Below are positions 29,431 to 37,972 of a DNA stretch of 64,000 nucleotides, piece after piece. The DNA is from Boseongicola aestuarii (lineage in GTDB: Bacteria; Pseudomonadota; Alphaproteobacteria; Rhodobacterales; Rhodobacteraceae), in the NCBI RefSeq assembly GCF_900184815.1, contig NZ_FXXQ01000001.1, forward strand, positions 530,631 to 594,630, read 5' to 3'. A program made the translations under genes and the position numbers. Position 1 is the stretch's first letter. Every line of letters starts with the position of its first letter. The notes beneath the pieces are model-generated. The model was given only the letters and a program-made list of their open reading frames with translations. It was not told the origin of the DNA and searched no databases.

Positions 29431-31272
29431 ATGGCTAAGAAAAAGGCGTCAAACGTCTTCGTCTGGATCATCATGGTGCTGCTTATCGCGGGCCTTGCAG
29501 GGTTTGGTGCGACCAACTTCGGCGGGTCAGTCCGCAACGTGGCAACCGTGGGCGACACCGAGGTCAGCGCCGAGACATTCGCGCGCACCTTGCAGGCCCA
29601 GATGCGCAGTTACCAGCAGGTGACGGGCCAGGCCCTGACGGTCGCGCAGGCGCGCGAATTCGGGTTCGATCGCGCGGCTTTGAGCCAGGTGGTGCGCGAC
29701 GCGGCACTGGAAAACGCAACCGCCGAGGCCGGGATTTCGGTCGGCGACGAGAACGTCGGGCGCGAAGTGGCGCAAAGCCCCGCGTTTCAGGGGCTTTCGG
29801 GTGATTTCGACCGTCAGACCTACGAATTGGCGCTGCGCCAGAGCGGTGTGACGGTGCGCGAGTACGAGACGGAAATCCGCGACGGGATCGCAAGCGGGCT
29901 GTTGCGCGCTGCGGTGCAGTCGGGTGTGCGCACGCCGGATGTTTTCACCAACACGCTGTTCAACTATGCGCGCGAGGCGCGTGACATCACTTGGGCGCGG
30001 CTGAACCGCGACGATCTGGATGCGCCTCTGGCCGAACCTTCGGACGCCGAATTGCGGAGCTTTCACAGTGAAAACCCCGAGCCATTCACCCAGGACGAAA
30101 CGCGCGTGATCGACTATGCTTGGCTGACGCCGGACATGATCGTTGACGATATCGAGGTCGACGATGACCAGTTGCGCGCACTGTACGAGGGCCGGCTCAG
30201 TTCTTATGTGCGCCCTGAGCGGCGTATCGTCGAGCGTCTGGTGTTCACCTCGGAGGCCGAAGCGATGGCGGCAAAGGCGCGGATTGATGGGGGCGAGGTC
30301 AGTTTTGACGATTTGGTGGCAGAGCGCGGACTGACGCTGGACGACGTGGATCTTGGCGATATGCAGGAAGACGAGCTTGGCGCTGCGGGCGCGGCCCTTT
30401 TTGCGCTGGAAGAGCCAGGCGTTGCCGGGCCTTTACCCTCGTCGCTTGGCCCTGCCCTTTACCGGATGAACGCAATCCTGAGCGCACAGGAAACGACATT
30501 CGAAGACGCCCGCGAGGAGTTGGCCGAAGAAGCTGCCGCGGATCGTGCGCGGCGCATCATTCTGGAAGGTCAGGCGCAGGTCGAGGATTTGATCGCGGGC
30601 GGAGCGACCACCGAACAACTGGCCGAGCGCACGGACATGCAGGCGGGCACCATCGAGTGGCGCGAGGACGTAACGGACGGGATCGCCGCTTATGATGCGT
30701 TCCGTCTGGCGGCGGCAACTGCCGAGGTTGGTGCCTTTGCCGAGGTCGGCGAATTGGACGACGGCGGGCTTTTCGTGCTGTCTTTGGCAAAGGTTCTGCC
30801 GCCCGTATTGCTGCCGTTCGAAAGCGTGCGCGGCGAGGTGATCGAAGCATGGGAGGCGGCTCAGACCGAGGCGGCCCTGAGCGCGCAGGCCGAGGAGTAT
30901 GCCGACCGTTTGCGCGGGGGCGCCGAAATGGCCGGGTTGGGCCTTCGGCTGGAGACGGATCGCGGCCTCGAGCGCAACGGTTTCGTCCAGGGCACGCCGC
31001 CGGATTTCACCGATCAGGTGTTTGACATGGCGCCCGGCGAAGTGCGCGTTCTGGCCGAGGCGGGTGAGGTTTGGCTGGTGCGGCTGGACGATATTGTGGC
31101 GCCTGATCCAAACTCGCCCGAGGCGCAGCTGGTGATCGATCAGTTCGGTCAGGAGACCGCGCGCGAGCTGTCCGACAGCCTGCTTGGTGCGTTCACGCAA
31201 GCCGTGCTGAACGAGACGGAGGTGTCGATCAACCAGACCGCGATCAACGCCGTGACGGCCAGCGCACCCTGA
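29431..31272 (+). CDS. PpiD/SurA-type periplasmic peptidyl-prolyl isomerase
   Basis: 613-residue membrane-anchored chaperone. A short basic leader (MAKKKASN) and one membrane helix (VFVWIIMVLLIAGLAGFGA) are followed by a SurA_N-like helical chaperone domain (VGDTEVSAETFARTLQAQMR...), a parvulin-like region near residues 263-350, and a C-terminal helical part. Layout and length fit PpiD, which assists outer-membrane protein folding from the periplasmic face. The parvulin signature is weak, so isomerase activity is not assured. AGAAGGA precedes the start. Stop overlaps the trpE start (TGATG). Confidence 0.88.
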   Translation: MAKKKASNVFVWIIMVLLIAGLAGFGATNFGGSVRNVATVGDTEVSAETFARTLQAQMRSYQQVTGQALTVAQAREFGFDRAALSQVVRDAALENATAEAGISVGDENVGREVAQSPAFQGLSGDFDRQTYELALRQSGVTVREYETEIRDGIASGLLRAAVQSGVRTPDVFTNTLFNYAREARDITWARLNRDDLDAPLAEPSDAELRSFHSENPEPFTQDETRVIDYAWLTPDMIVDDIEVDDDQLRALYEGRLSSYVRPERRIVERLVFTSEAEAMAAKARIDGGEVSFDDLVAERGLTLDDVDLGDMQEDELGAAGAALFALEEPGVAGPLPSSLGPALYRMNAILSAQETTFEDAREELAEEAAADRARRIILEGQAQVEDLIAGGATTEQLAERTDMQAGTIEWREDVTDGIAAYDAFRLAAATAEVGAFAEVGELDDGGLFVLSLAKVLPPVLLPFESVRGEVIEAWEAAQTEAALSAQAEEYADRLRGGAEMAGLGLRLETDRGLERNGFVQGTPPDFTDQVFDMAPGEVRVLAEAGEVWLVRLDDIVAPDPNSPEAQLVIDQFGQETARELSDSLLGAFTQAVLNETEVSINQTAINAVTASAP

Positions 31273-32783
31273 TGAGCCTGTTGCCTTCCTATGACGCTTT
31301 TGCCCGCGGGTACGACGCGGGCGAGAACCAGTTGGTCTACACCCGGCTGGCGGCAGACCTGGACACTCCGGTGTCGCTGATGCTGAAGTTGACCGGGGCC
31401 AAGGCGGATGCGTTTGTGCTTGAGTCGGTCACGGGCGGCGAAGTGCGCGGGCGCTATTCGATCATCGGCATGAAGCCGGATTTGATCTGGGAATGTCAGG
31501 GAACGACGGCCCGGATCAACCGGAACGCGCGGTTTGACCGGGACGATTTCACGGATGAGACGCTTGATCCATTGGCATCTTTGCGCAGTCTGATCGCAGA
31601 AAGCCGGATTGATCTTCCTGCAGGCTTGCCAGGCGCGTCGGCGGGGCTTTTTGGGTATCTTGGTTATGACATGATCCGTCTGGTCGAGCGTCTGCCCAAC
31701 ATCAACCCCGATGTTCTGGGTGTGCCGGATGCCATCTTGTTGCGCCCGTCCGTCGTGGCCGTGCTGGACGGTGTGAAGGGCGAGGTGATCGTCTGCGCGC
31801 CCGCCTGGGTGTCGTCGGGACAGAGCGCGCGGGCGGCCTATGCGCAGGCGGCCGAGCGTGTGATGGATGCGGTGCGCGATATGGAGCGCGCGGTGCCAAG
31901 TGGCGACCGGGATCTGGGCGAAGAATTCGTCGCGCCCGAGCCAGTGTCGAACTTTGCCAAGGCCGATTATCTGGCCGCCGTCGAGAAGGCGCGCGAATAC
32001 ATCAAGGCGGGCGACATTTTTCAGGTGGTCCCGTCGCAGCGCTGGTCGCAACCGTTTCCTCTGGCGCCCTTCTCGCTTTACCGGTCCTTGCGCCGCACGA
32101 ACCCGTCGCCGTTCATGTTCCATTTCGATTTCGGTGGTTTTCAGGTCATCGGGGCGTCGCCGGAAATACTGGTGCGGGTGTTTGACGGTGAAGTCACGGT
32201 GCGCCCGATTGCGGGCACGCGGCCACGGGGCGCGACGCCAGAGGAAGACCGCGCTTTTGAGGCGGATCTGATGAGCGACGAAAAGGAATTGGCCGAACAT
32301 CTGATGCTTCTGGATCTGGGACGCAACGATGTAGGACGGGTTGCCAAGATCGGCACCGTGCACCCCACCGAGGAATTCATCGTCGAGCATTACAGCCATG
32401 TGATGCACATCGTGTCGAACGTCGTCGGTGAATTGCGCGCGGATCAGGACGCCTTGTCGGCCTTGTTGGCGGGTTTGCCTGCCGGGACGGTCTCGGGCGC
32501 GCCCAAGGTACGGGCGATGGAGATCATCGACGAGTTGGAGCCCGAAAAGCGCGGCGTTTACGGCGGCGGTGTCGGGTATTTCTCGGCCGGGGGCGACATG
32601 GACATGTGTATCGCCTTGCGCACGGCTGTCCTGAAGGACGAAACGCTTTACGTGCAGGCGGGTGGCGGTGTCGTCTGGGACAGCGACCCCGAGGCCGAAT
32701 ACGAAGAAACCGTCAACAAGAGCCGGGCCATCCGCAAGGCGGCAGAAGATGCGGGACGCTTTGAGCGCGGGCGCAACCGGTAG
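31272..32783 (+). CDS. trpE: anthranilate synthase component I
   Basis: 503-residue enzyme converting chorismate to anthranilate, with glutamine ammonia from TrpG; first step of tryptophan synthesis. N-terminal feedback-binding domain holds LESVTGGEVRGRYSIIG; the C-terminal chorismate domain has PIAGTRPRGATPEED (about 311), LLDLGRNDVGRVAKIG (about 344), SHVMHIVSNVVGEL, LPAGTVSGAPKVRAMEIIDELE and GGGVGYFS. All are standard. It is coupled to ppiD by TGATG. No leader attenuator is present because it sits inside this operon; trpG is not in the window. Confidence 0.96.
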   Translation: MSLLPSYDAFARGYDAGENQLVYTRLAADLDTPVSLMLKLTGAKADAFVLESVTGGEVRGRYSIIGMKPDLIWECQGTTARINRNARFDRDDFTDETLDPLASLRSLIAESRIDLPAGLPGASAGLFGYLGYDMIRLVERLPNINPDVLGVPDAILLRPSVVAVLDGVKGEVIVCAPAWVSSGQSARAAYAQAAERVMDAVRDMERAVPSGDRDLGEEFVAPEPVSNFAKADYLAAVEKAREYIKAGDIFQVVPSQRWSQPFPLAPFSLYRSLRRTNPSPFMFHFDFGGFQVIGASPEILVRVFDGEVTVRPIAGTRPRGATPEEDRAFEADLMSDEKELAEHLMLLDLGRNDVGRVAKIGTVHPTEEFIVEHYSHVMHIVSNVVGELRADQDALSALLAGLPAGTVSGAPKVRAMEIIDELEPEKRGVYGGGVGYFSAGGDMDMCIALRTAVLKDETLYVQAGGGVVWDSDPEAEYEETVNKSRAIRKAAEDAGRFERGRNR

Positions 32784-32901
32784 TTTTTTTTGGCGATTGC
32801 AAGAAATCGCGTTGGATATTTTAGCCAAAAAGGAGGGTTAGAGCCGCGCCGCGTGTCGGGTGCAGTTGACCAATGGCCGTCGTGTCGCATCTTTTGTGTG
32901 T

Positions 32902-33675
32902 ATGAAACGCTGCGCGAGATTTGTGGTATTGGCTTTGGTGGGCATGTCCGGCCCAGCCTTTGCTTTGGATTTGCAGTTGACCGGACAGTACAGTCTCAAT
33001 CGACCTGCCAGTCTGGAATATGATCCGGCATTTTGCGGGCTTTGGATTGCCAACGAGGGACCCGAGGCAATCCTGGTGACGCTGGACGGGCTGGAGTTGC
33101 GTCGCATCACTTCGGATTTGTTTCGCATCAAGGCGATCGCTTTGGAAGGCAACGATCTGATCGTGGCAGATGGCGGCGGCAGGTTTCAGCGGCTCTCCAA
33201 GAACGGCGAGGCACTGGCCGCGCCGTTTCGTATTGAGGGGGAATGGGCGGATACCGAGGGCATGGTGGTGGACGACGCGGGCGTGATCATCACGGTCGAA
33301 GATGATCCCGAGTTTCTAACGTGGATGGCGCCGGATGGCGAGATTTTGCGGCGGATCAATACGATGACTTTGGACCCGCCTTTGAGCGAAGCACAGGGCA
33401 TTGCGCGGGATCCGCGCACAGGGCATTTGCTGATTGTCGATGATTACGAGGGATCGAACAGTCTTTATGAGTTCGACGCGGACGGCACGTTGCTGAATAC
33501 GGCGTCGTTGTTGCCCTATGGGATCGATCCCGAGGGGATCGCGATCCGGCCGGGGTCGAACGAGTTGTTCATCGCCTTCGATCAGGGCGCTTCGATCGCG
33601 AGTTTCACCTATACGCCCACCCTGCCCGACGGTGCCGAGCCTTTGCGCCCCGGCGCGGATTGCATGATGTTCTGA
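32902..33675 (+). CDS. secreted esterase-like phytase / beta-propeller protein
   Basis: 257-residue exported protein. ATG 32902 gives a signal peptide (MKRCARFVVLALVGMSGPAFA), though no good ribosome site is visible. The body is repetitive beta-sheet with Asp-Gly turns: SLEYDPAFCGLWIANEG, IVADGGGRFQRLSKNG, GMVVDDAGVIITVEDDP, GIARDPRTGHLLIVDDYEG, GIDPEGIAIRPG. This pattern fits the SdiA-regulated/esterase-like beta-propeller families. The substrate is unknown. It stands between trpE and the convergent IclR gene. Confidence 0.72.
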   Translation: MKRCARFVVLALVGMSGPAFALDLQLTGQYSLNRPASLEYDPAFCGLWIANEGPEAILVTLDGLELRRITSDLFRIKAIALEGNDLIVADGGGRFQRLSKNGEALAAPFRIEGEWADTEGMVVDDAGVIITVEDDPEFLTWMAPDGEILRRINTMTLDPPLSEAQGIARDPRTGHLLIVDDYEGSNSLYEFDADGTLLNTASLLPYGIDPEGIAIRPGSNELFIAFDQGASIASFTYTPTLPDGAEPLRPGADCMMF

Positions 33676-33688
33676 TGCGGTGCGCGCG

Positions 33689-34468
33689 TCAACTTCGCGC
33701 GATGATTTCCAGTTTACGCGCGGCGGTCCGGATGATTGGCAGGGTTTCCAGCAATTCACTGATGCCTAGGCGCTGCACAGGCGCGTGGATCGCGATGGCC
33801 GTGAGAAAGCGGTTTTCACTGTCGCGGATCGGAGCGGCGACCGCGGCCATGCCGTCCATGAATTCTTCGTTGTCGGTGGAATAGCCGCGCGCGCGGATGT
33901 CCGAGAGTTCCTTCATCAGGTCCGAGGGCGTGGTCAGCGTGCGGTCCGTGAAGCGGGCCAGTTCCAGCCCGTCCAGAAGGCGTTCGAGCTTGTCGCTTCT
34001 GAGCGAGGACAGGTAGAGTTTGCCGCTTGCGGTGCAGTGGAACGGCACAGTGGTGCCGACGGGCAGTTGGATGCGCAGCGGCCATTTGGTTTCGACGCGA
34101 TCAAGATAGATCATGCCGAAGCGTTCGGGGGCCGCAAGATTACAGGTCTCGCCGATGTCCTCGGCCAGTCTGCGCATTATCAGCAGGCGTTCGGTGCGCA
34201 CCCGTTGCGAGGACATGGTGTTGGCGGCCAGCACACGCAGGCGCTGTCCCGGCCCGTAAGAGCGTCCGTCGACATCCCGCTGCAAATAGCCTTCGGCTTC
34301 GGCCGTGGTTAGCAGGCGATGGATCGTGGCCTTTGGCAGGTCGAGTGTTTCGGAAAGGGCGGCCGGGGACACCGGCTCGCCCTTTTTCACGACCGCCTCG
34401 ATCAGGAGGAGAAGCCGGAGATTTGTCGGGATCTGTGTTTTGTCAGCGATCACATCATCTACCGGCAT
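33689..34468 (-). CDS. IclR-family transcriptional regulator
   Basis: 259 residues. An N-terminal winged helix (RLLLLIEAVVKKGEPVSPAA, then LDLPKATIHRLLTTAEAEGYLQRD) is followed by the IclR effector domain (GETCNLA, VGTTVPFHCTASGKLYLSSL, GYSTDNEEFMDGMAAVAAPI). The start is 10 bases from the dctM stop, on the same strand at the end of the TRAP operon, so it probably controls that operon and the divergent dehydrogenase. The HTH ligand is not predictable. Confidence 0.93.
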   Translation of the reverse strand: MPVDDVIADKTQIPTNLRLLLLIEAVVKKGEPVSPAALSETLDLPKATIHRLLTTAEAEGYLQRDVDGRSYGPGQRLRVLAANTMSSQRVRTERLLIMRRLAEDIGETCNLAAPERFGMIYLDRVETKWPLRIQLPVGTTVPFHCTASGKLYLSSLRSDKLERLLDGLELARFTDRTLTTPSDLMKELSDIRARGYSTDNEEFMDGMAAVAAPIRDSENRFLTAIAIHAPVQRLGISELLETLPIIRTAARKLEIIARS

Positions 34469-34478
34469 ACGCTCCTCT

Positions 34479-35837
34479 TTACCTGCTCGGCAACAGCATC
34501 AGCGCAAGATCCGGTGTCAGAGCAACGAGGAACCAGACGCCAACTAGCGCGATGAGGTAAGGCACGGTGTACTTCAGCAGTCTGAAGTACGGCACGCCCG
34601 TTACACCCGAGGCCACGTAGAGGTTGAGGCCATAGGGTGGTGTGATGAAGCCGATGGAGGCACCGACGAGGAAGATCACCGAGAAGTGCACCGGATCGAC
34701 GCCGACGCTGGCGGCGATGGGTGCGAGGATTGGGGCCAGGATGATCGTGACAGGCAGCGATTCTAGCACCATGCCAGAGAAGAACACGATGACCATCGAG
34801 GTGAACAGCACCGCGTAATAGCCGCCCATGCCGGTCACGAAGGCACCGATGACTTCCTGTGCGCCAAGGAGTGACAGGATTTGCTGCATCACGACCGAGA
34901 TCGCGATGAGTGGCGCGAGGATGCCGGTAATTTCGGCCGAACGCATGGTGATCGAAGGGATTTGCCATGGCGTGAAGCCTTCGACGACCAGCATTTCGGC
35001 GTAGGATTTTTCTTCCCAGGTTTTGTCCGAGCGCATTCTGAGCACGCTGCTGAGGATCCACGAGGCAACGCCCGCGATGATGCAGAAGCCCACTGTGACG
35101 CCTGCGGCTTCGGTGGGGGAGAACTTGCCAGTGTATATGCCCCAGAGCACAAGTCCGATGGCGAAGAAGCCAAGCCATGCGCCGAACCCGGTTTTCAGGA
35201 TGCGGTTCAGTTGCAGCGGGATGAGGTAGCCCCAGCCGTTAATGCGGCAGACGATCCAGCAGGCCAGTTGCATACCGATGACCATGAGCGCGCCGGGCAG
35301 GATGCCGGCGACGAAGAGGTCCGAGATCGGCAGGTTCATCAGGAAGCCGTAGACAATGAAGATGATCGACGGTGGGATGATGATGCCGACCGTGCCGCCG
35401 GCGGCTGCTGTGGCCGCCGAGAAGCGTTCGTCGTAGCCGCCTTTTACCATCTCAGGGTGCAGCATCGAGCCGATGGTGGCCGTCGTGGCCGAGTTCGAGC
35501 CGGAGATTGCGGCAAAGAGGCCGCAGGCACCCAAGCTGGCCATGGCGAGGCCGCCTCGGAGCCAGCCAAGGCAGGCGTAGGCGAAATCCGATAATCGTCG
35601 CGCGATGCCTGATTTGTTGATCAGGTCCCCCGTCAGGATGAAGAGCGGCATCGCAAGGAGAGCGAAGCCCTTGTTGAAAACGTTGAGGAGTTCGGCGCCC
35701 ATGTTGTCGAGCGTGAGGCCCAAGACGAAGGAGCAGCCAATGACCCAATAGGCGATCACAAGCAGCACCGGCACCCCGAGCATGAAGAGAAACGTGACCG
35801 CGAGCGAGATGAGGGTGATCCAGGTTCCGTCGGTCAT
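34479..35837 (-). CDS. dctM: TRAP transporter large permease (DctM)
   Basis: Large permease of the second TRAP system, 452 residues, standard length with about 12 hydrophobic segments. Marks: KGFALLAMPLFILTGDLINKSGIA, ASLGACGLFAAISGSNSATTATIGSML, GGTVGIIIPPSIIFIVYG, and SIGFITPPYGLNLYVASGVTGVP near the end. Starts one base after the dctQ stop; followed by iclR. Confidence 0.95.
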   Translation of the reverse strand: MTDGTWITLISLAVTFLFMLGVPVLLVIAYWVIGCSFVLGLTLDNMGAELLNVFNKGFALLAMPLFILTGDLINKSGIARRLSDFAYACLGWLRGGLAMASLGACGLFAAISGSNSATTATIGSMLHPEMVKGGYDERFSAATAAAGGTVGIIIPPSIIFIVYGFLMNLPISDLFVAGILPGALMVIGMQLACWIVCRINGWGYLIPLQLNRILKTGFGAWLGFFAIGLVLWGIYTGKFSPTEAAGVTVGFCIIAGVASWILSSVLRMRSDKTWEEKSYAEMLVVEGFTPWQIPSITMRSAEITGILAPLIAISVVMQQILSLLGAQEVIGAFVTGMGGYYAVLFTSMVIVFFSGMVLESLPVTIILAPILAPIAASVGVDPVHFSVIFLVGASIGFITPPYGLNLYVASGVTGVPYFRLLKYTVPYLIALVGVWFLVALTPDLALMLLPSR

Positions 35838-35838
35838 G

Positions 35839-36507
35839 TCAGGTATCCCCTCCGATGACGGCCTGTGTGATCAGGGGTTCGTCATTCTTGTAGTTCTTCA
35901 CGTCGTCCTGAATGTTCTCGACCGCGCGGGCGGCCATGAGCGTTCCGGCAACCGGCGCGGCGAGGATGAACCACCACTGCATGGTGTTGTCGGTGCCCAG
36001 CACGATCTGGAAGTTCGACGCCGAGAGCGCGACGACGCGCATGGTGGTGACGAAGAAGATCAGCGCGAAACCGTACCACAGGAAAAAGTCGAGCCACAGG
36101 CAGGCCATCTGTCCGATACGTGGCATCCGGGTTCTGAATTCCGAGAAACTGAGGTGCGTTCGGACGCGGACGTTATAGGCCGCGCCGAACCATGCCATGA
36201 CCATAAAGAGGAATGGCGGAATTGTTGTGGACCAGGGTTGCTGGTTCGAAAAGACGAAGCGGTCAACGACGCCCCAGAAGATGATCAGCGCAATCGCCAG
36301 ATAGCAGGTGATCATCACTGTGCGTTCGAAGTAGCGTTCGAAAAGGGGAACGTGGTGGTAGATCCAGGCCATGATCCAGCCGGTGATCAACAGATAAATC
36401 GCGGCGATGATATACATCGAATTCGGCCGAAGCGCGTTTCGAATGTCAAAAGAATCCTGACCTGCCAGCGCGCTGAACAGCGTCATTGCATCGGACCAAA
36501 CGGACAT
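35839..36507 (-). CDS. dctQ: TRAP transporter small permease (DctQ)
   Basis: 222-residue small permease. Start ATG 36507 with GGAGGG a few bases upstream (the open frame continues to 36594 without one). Four hydrophobic segments near residues 30-50, 62-82, 98-115 and 135-155, plus the DctQ signature around YNVRVRTHLSFSEF. The partner of the DctM directly downstream. Confidence 0.92.
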   Translation of the reverse strand: MSVWSDAMTLFSALAGQDSFDIRNALRPNSMYIIAAIYLLITGWIMAWIYHHVPLFERYFERTVMITCYLAIALIIFWGVVDRFVFSNQQPWSTTIPPFLFMVMAWFGAAYNVRVRTHLSFSEFRTRMPRIGQMACLWLDFFLWYGFALIFFVTTMRVVALSASNFQIVLGTDNTMQWWFILAAPVAGTLMAARAVENIQDDVKNYKNDEPLITQAVIGGDT

Positions 36508-36578
36508 TGGCCATCCCTCCCCGTTTCGTGTCAGCCGGGTTTTGTCCTTGTCGGACGGCCCGGTCTTTGTGCCTGACA

Positions 36579-36611
36579 AAAATGCCAGTCCCAAACGAAT
36601 CCGGGACTGGC
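36579..36611 (-). terminator. intrinsic terminator between dctP and dctQ (second TRAP operon)
   Basis: Perfect 9-bp stem GCCAGTCCC (36584-36592)/GGGACTGGC (36603-36611), 10-base loop, and ATTTTTG beyond it on the minus strand. It begins 21 bases after the dctP stop and would let only part of transcription pass into dctQM. Confidence 0.82.
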
Positions 36612-36632
36612 GTTGATCCTAGAGGAAGGCGT

Positions 36633-37862
36633 TTAGCCTTTCCACCACCGGCGAGGCTCGACGTTCTCGGCCAGAGTGTGTGGGTTGTTGCGGACTTCGT
36701 TGTAGATGTCCTGATAGGTGTCGATGCCACCAGCCCAACCGTTGATCCGCTCGCGCCACTGCTCCCAGAGTTGTGGCTGGAATTCCGGCGAGCACATCTC
36801 TTCGGCTTTGCGCACTTCGCTGTCGGCCAGAGCCGCAACGCGGACGTTGTTTTCTGCGAAGATCGTGCCTGGACGTGGTGGATTGGTGTGACCCACGGTG
36901 TTCACAAGTGCGGCTTCGTTCGCGGCCTGTACGTGAACCTGTGTGAGGTAGGACGATTCCATCACCGCATCCTGCAACGTGCCGCCAAGGCTGTCGAAAG
37001 TCGATGCCGTCATGGCGGTGTGCTCGGTACCGCAGAAGAAGCGCAGGTCGACAACCTGGCTGACCACAGGCGACATGTTGGCGTAAGCCACAGCCGATGC
37101 CCATGTTTCCGCACCGTCGATCAGGCCCTGCTTCAGACCGTCGAGGGTTTCTTCCCATGCAACCGGAACCGGGTTGAGGTTCAGGGCTTCCATGGCGATT
37201 CGGCCAAGCTGGGTGCCCGTGACGCGGTTCTTGGTGCCCATAATGTCTTCGATCGATGTGACCGTCGGCTTATCGGCAAAGTTCTGGCCCATCATGATGC
37301 CGCGCAATTCGGCATGGGTGAAGAGGAACTTCAGGCCGTGACGCGCCTCGAAGGGATCACGCAGGATGCGCTGCGATTCCGGGCTGTACATGAAGTAATA
37401 CTGGTCCGCGCGACTGCGGAACATGTACGCATAGTCCAGAACGTTCAGATATGGTGCACCACCGGCCGAGTTCTGAGTGGAGGCCGCGTAGATGTCGATG
37501 ATGCCCTGCTGGGCCTTCTCGACGCAGGACAACTGACCGCAAATCTGGTTATTGCCGATGAATTCTATGCGGATTTCGCCGTCAGTGCGCTCTTCAAGGT
37601 CGCGGGCGAATTCGAGGCATCCTGCACGCTCGATAAGAAGGTTCTGCGGGTTGAAGCCGGCAGCACCGAACTTGAGTGTGTATTTCGCTTCTTTCGAGAA
37701 ACGCTTGTTGTAGGTCGATTCAGCGGCCTTGGCGAGGTTCGCTGCAGTCATAGCACCACCGAACGTTCCCGCCGCCAGAAGCGTCGAGCTCATTCCGTAA
37801 GTGCCCGCGATCTTGAAGAAGTCCCGGCGTGAGACTCCCTTCACACGATCAAAAATTCCCAT
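36633..37862 (-). CDS. dctP: TRAP substrate-binding protein (DctP)
   Basis: 409-residue binding protein with a twin-arginine leader (VSRRDFFKIAGTYGMSS). GGGAGGA precedes ATG 37862. The family core is visible: GNNQICGQLSCVEKAQQGIIDIYAASTQ, RSRADQYYFMYSP, GLKFLFTHAELRG, LQDAVMESSYLT and the substrate-binding region with VTGTQLGRIAMEAL. It differs from the TakP-like DctP in this window and carries two Cys (GNNQICGQLSC) that may form a disulphide. The substrate is unknown, possibly one connected with the divergent GMC dehydrogenase. Confidence 0.92.
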   Translation of the reverse strand: MGIFDRVKGVSRRDFFKIAGTYGMSSTLLAAGTFGGAMTAANLAKAAESTYNKRFSKEAKYTLKFGAAGFNPQNLLIERAGCLEFARDLEERTDGEIRIEFIGNNQICGQLSCVEKAQQGIIDIYAASTQNSAGGAPYLNVLDYAYMFRSRADQYYFMYSPESQRILRDPFEARHGLKFLFTHAELRGIMMGQNFADKPTVTSIEDIMGTKNRVTGTQLGRIAMEALNLNPVPVAWEETLDGLKQGLIDGAETWASAVAYANMSPVVSQVVDLRFFCGTEHTAMTASTFDSLGGTLQDAVMESSYLTQVHVQAANEAALVNTVGHTNPPRPGTIFAENNVRVAALADSEVRKAEEMCSPEFQPQLWEQWRERINGWAGGIDTYQDIYNEVRNNPHTLAENVEPRRWWKG

Positions 37863-37890
37863 GGTATTCCTCCCGTTTGGACAATTATTG

Positions 37891-37914
37891 AGACGTTTCT
37901 TTTCAAAAAAGTCT
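37891..37914. promoter_or_regulatory. palindromic operator candidate upstream of dctP
   Basis: AGAC (37891) ... GTCT (37914) enclose a T-rich/A-rich core: 9 of 12 pairs match over 24 bases, 28 bases before the dctP start in the gap to the GMC dehydrogenase. It fits an IclR-type site, but this is inference; a related motif GTTTTTTTCAAAAC lies at 37940-37953. Confidence 0.4.
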
Positions 37915-37972
37915 AGAATGGTAATTTAGTTCTGTATAGTGTTTTTTTCAAAACGAATGGGGAGGATCGGCC

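Noticed and set aside
31149..32828. 559-codon open frame opposite trpE
   Set aside because: Antisense shadow rich in Arg and His; trpE is unambiguous.
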